Assembly: GCF_902833045.1 (NCBI RefSeq)
Contig: NZ_CADFDU010000002.1
Location: 310,001-374,000 of the forward strand
Direction: 5' to 3'
DNA from: Burkholderia sp. BCC0322
GTDB lineage: Bacteria > Pseudomonadota > Gammaproteobacteria > Burkholderiales > Burkholderiaceae
Length of the DNA stretch: 64,000 nucleotides
The position numbers and the translations under genes are program-made. This document shows positions 62,346 through 64,000 of the stretch, in pieces. The notes beneath the pieces were generated by a model. The model was not told the DNA's origin and made no database searches. It worked only from the letters and a program-made list of their open reading frames with translations. The stretch's first letter is position 1; each line of letters starts with the position of its first letter.

Positions 62346-62394
62346 AGCGCGTGCGGGGCGCGGCGTGGCTGCCGCGCACGCGGTATCCGGACGA

Positions 62395-63582
62395 TCAGAA
62401 GAATGCCTGGATGCCCGTCTGCGCGCGGCCGAGGATCAGCGCGTGGATGTCGTGCGTGCCTTCGTACGTGTTGACCACTTCGAGGTTCACGAGGTGGCGC
62501 GCGACGCCGAATTCGTCGGAGATACCGTTGCCGCCGAGCATGTCGCGCGCGAGTCGTGCGATGTCGAGTGCCTTGCCGCACGAGTTGCGCTTCATGATCG
62601 ACGTGATCTCGACGGCCGCCGTGCCTTCGTCCTTCATCCGGCCGAGGCGCAGCACGCCTTGCAGGCCGAGCGTGATTTCGGTCTGCATGTCCGCGAGCTT
62701 CTTCTGGATCAGCTGGTTCGCGGCCAGCGGCCGGCCGAACTGCTGGCGGTCGAGCACGTACTGGCGCGCGGTGTGCCAGCAGGACTCGGCGGCGCCGAGT
62801 GCGCCCCATGCGATCCCGTAGCGGGCCGAGTTCAGGCACGTGAACGGGCCGCGCAGGCCGCTCACGTTCGGCATCAGGTTCTCTTCCGGTACGAACACCT
62901 CATCGAGGACGATCTCGCCGGTGATCGATGCGCGCAGCCCGACCTTGCCGTGGATCGCGGGCGCCGACAGGCCTTTCCAGCCTTTCTCGAGGATGAAACC
63001 GCGGATCGCGTCCTTGCCGTTCTCTTCCAGCTTCGCCCACACGACGAACACGTCGGCGATCGGCGAGTTCGTGATCCACATCTTCGCGCCGGACAGCGAG
63101 TAGCCGCCGGGCACCTTCTTCGCGCGGGTGACCATGCTGCCCGGATCGGAGCCGTGGTTCGGCTCGGTCAGCCCGAAGCAGCCGATCCATTCGCCGGTGG
63201 CGAGCTTCGGCAGGTATTTCTGCTTCTGCGCGTCGGAGCCGAATTCGTAGATCGGGACCATCACGAGCGACGACTGCACGGACATCATCGACCGGTAGCC
63301 CGAGTCGACGCGCTCGACTTCGCGCGCGATCAGCCCGTAGCTCACGTAATTGAGGCCGGGGCCGCCGTATTCCTCGGGAATGGTCGGGCCGAGCAGGCCG
63401 ACTTCGCCCATCTCGCGGAAGATTTCGGCGTCGGTGCGTTCGTGGCGGAACGCTTCGGTGACGCGCGGTGCGAGCTTGTCCTGCGCGTACGCCTGCGCGG
63501 CATCGCGCACCATCCGCTCTTCTTCGGTCAGTTGCTGGTCGAGCAGCAGCGGATCGTCCCAATGAAAAGTAGCAGCACTCAT
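62395..63582 (-). CDS. gcdH: glutaryl-CoA dehydrogenase
   Basis: A 395-residue acyl-CoA dehydrogenase. [17 protein letters not shown] is the FAD/substrate signature of Gcd[19 protein letters not shown] follows, and the catalytic Glu is Glu374 in [10 protein letters not shown]. It oxidises and decarboxylates glutaryl-CoA to crotonyl-CoA in lysine/tryptophan degradation. Diverges from an IclR regulator across a region with a palindromic operator candidate. Confidence 0.95.
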   Translation of the reverse strand: MSAATFHWDDPLLLDQQLTEEERMVRDAAQAYAQDKLAPRVTEAFRHERTDAEIFREMGEVGLLGPTIPEEYGGPGLNYVSYGLIAREVERVDSGYRSMMSVQSSLVMVPIYEFGSDAQKQKYLPKLATGEWIGCFGLTEPNHGSDPGSMVTRAKKVPGGYSLSGAKMWITNSPIADVFVVWAKLEENGKDAIRGFILEKGWKGLSAPAIHGKVGLRASITGEIVLDEVFVPEENLMPNVSGLRGPFTCLNSARYGIAWGALGAAESCWHTARQYVLDRQQFGRPLAANQLIQKKLADMQTEITLGLQGVLRLGRMKDEGTAAVEITSIMKRNSCGKALDIARLARDMLGGNGISDEFGVARHLVNLEVVNTYEGTHDIHALILGRAQTGIQAFF

Positions 63583-63596
63583 CGTCTCATCTCCTG

Positions 63597-63730
63597 TCGA
63601 CCCGAGTTGGCGCTTTAGCGCTTACTCGGGTCCCATGCTTTGCGGTCGACCCGAGTTGGCGCTTCAGCGCTAGCCCGGATCCCATCCTTTACGGTCGGTC
63701 CCTGATTCAGCCGGGTTCCATGCCTGAGAG
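63597..63730. repeat. tandem 49-nt hairpin repeats upstream of gcdH
   Basis: Unit 1 (63597-63645) and unit 2 (63646-63694) begin TCGACCCGAGTTGGCGCTT and differ at seven or so positions; a third, degenerate unit starts at 63695 (TCGGTCCCTGATTCAGCC). Each full unit contains a self-complementary core, CCCGAGT...ACTCGGG around GGCGCT/AGCGC, so each can fold into a hairpin. They lie in the probable 5' leader of gcdH. Confidence 0.85.
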
Positions 63731-63735
63731 TTTGC

Positions 63736-63764
63736 TTGACTGAAGTTCCGCTGTGCGGAACAAT
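63736..63764 (+). promoter_or_regulatory. promoter of the iclR gene with embedded palindromic operator
   Basis: TTGACT (63736-63741) and AACAAT (63759-63764) are 17 bp apart. The spacer holds GTTCCG-CTGTG-CGGAAC (63745-63761), an inverted repeat of the kind bound by IclR-family regulators. A regulator bound here would block its own promoter and sit upstream of gcdH. Confidence 0.65.
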
Positions 63765-63795
63765 GTTTTGCAAATCCAACCCAGTGTAGCACCAG

Positions 63796-64000
63796 ATGAC
63801 ACTTTCAACCATCGACGAAACCACGATCGACGAACGCAAGTTCGTCGTCGCGCTCGCGCGCGGGCTCGACCTGTTGCGCGCATTCCGGCCCGGGGAGACG
63901 ATGCTCGGCAACCGCGACTTCGCGGAGCGCACCGGACTGCCGAAGGCGACCGTGAACCGGCTCGCCTATACGCTGACCGTGCTCGGCTACCTGCGCTACG
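63796..64000 (+). CDS. IclR-family transcriptional regulator (N-terminal part, cut by window edge)
   Basis: The ATG at 63796 opens a frame that runs to the end of the window: MTLSTIDETTIDERKF, then VVALARGLDLLRAF, FAERTGLPKATVNRLAYTL and LGYLRY. This is the IclR winged helix-turn-helix; the effector-binding domain is outside. Its divergent position suggests that it controls gcdH (GcdR-like). Confidence 0.9.
   Translation, partial: MTLSTIDETTIDERKFVVALARGLDLLRAFRPGETMLGNRDFAERTGLPKATVNRLAYTLTVLGYLRY

Noticed and set aside
1-64000. CRISPR arrays, insertion sequences, rRNA, integrases
   Set aside because: No regularly spaced repeats, transposase motifs, rRNA sequence or integrase was found on reading both strands.

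Overview
The window is chromosomal DNA from a Burkholderia species, most likely one of the Burkholderia cepacia complex. Evidence is the high G+C and codon use, a tRNA-Lys / cpoB-pal-tolBARQ-ybgC block, a glyA leader of betaproteobacterial type, and a capsule cluster collinear with wcb / CPS I of Burkholderia pseudomallei. The species is inferred from gene content and order, not from a marker gene.

Layout. 1-3.6 kb: the start of mutL (minus, runs off the left edge), a DedA membrane protein and an MscS channel. 3.7-38.8 kb: a capsule locus. A minus-strand arm (manC, wcbA, wcbB) diverges from a long plus-strand arm: wcbC-wcbD-wzm-wzt (export), wcbE-wcbF-wcbG-wcbH-wcbI (assembly and decoration), wcbJ-wcbK-wcbL-gmhA-wcbM-gmhB (GDP-6-deoxy-heptose supply), wcbO-wcbP-wcbQ, then wcbR-wcbS-wcbT plus a GNAT gene. 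Together these should make and export a 6-deoxy-manno-heptose capsule. WcbA and WcbO (KpsC/KpsS-like) predict a poly-Kdo lipid linker. WcbR (reducing polyketide synthase without a thioesterase), WcbS (LpxC-like deacetylase), WcbT (alpha-oxoamine synthase) and the GNAT look like a separate route to an amino-lipid of unknown structure. That module is the strongest candidate here for undescribed chemistry.

38.8-41.9 kb: small housekeeping and stress genes (class II amidotransferase, AhpD-like protein, AraC regulator, YiaA/B membrane protein). 42.0-47.6 kb: a six-gene, mostly translationally coupled operon of two glycosyltransferases, an exported protein of unknown function, a ferritin-like diiron protein, a PAP2 phosphatase and a membrane desaturase. 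It looks like a second uncharacterised lipid or glycolipid pathway.

47.6-53.9 kb: a small membrane protein whose reading frame runs into a convergent tRNA-Lys(TTT), then the Tol-Pal operon. 54.0-56.9 kb: a short-chain dehydrogenase, then glyA behind a ZTP (pfl) riboswitch with a recognisable promoter, then nrdR. 57.0-59.9 kb: a minor-pilin operon (fimT-pilV-pilW-pilX-pilE). 60.0-62.3 kb: three small envelope proteins (minus) and a peroxiredoxin. 62.4-64.0 kb: glutaryl-CoA dehydrogenase divergent from an IclR regulator that is cut by the right edge. Tandem 49-nt hairpin repeats and an operator-like palindrome lie between them. No insertion sequence, phage gene, CRISPR array or rRNA was seen.
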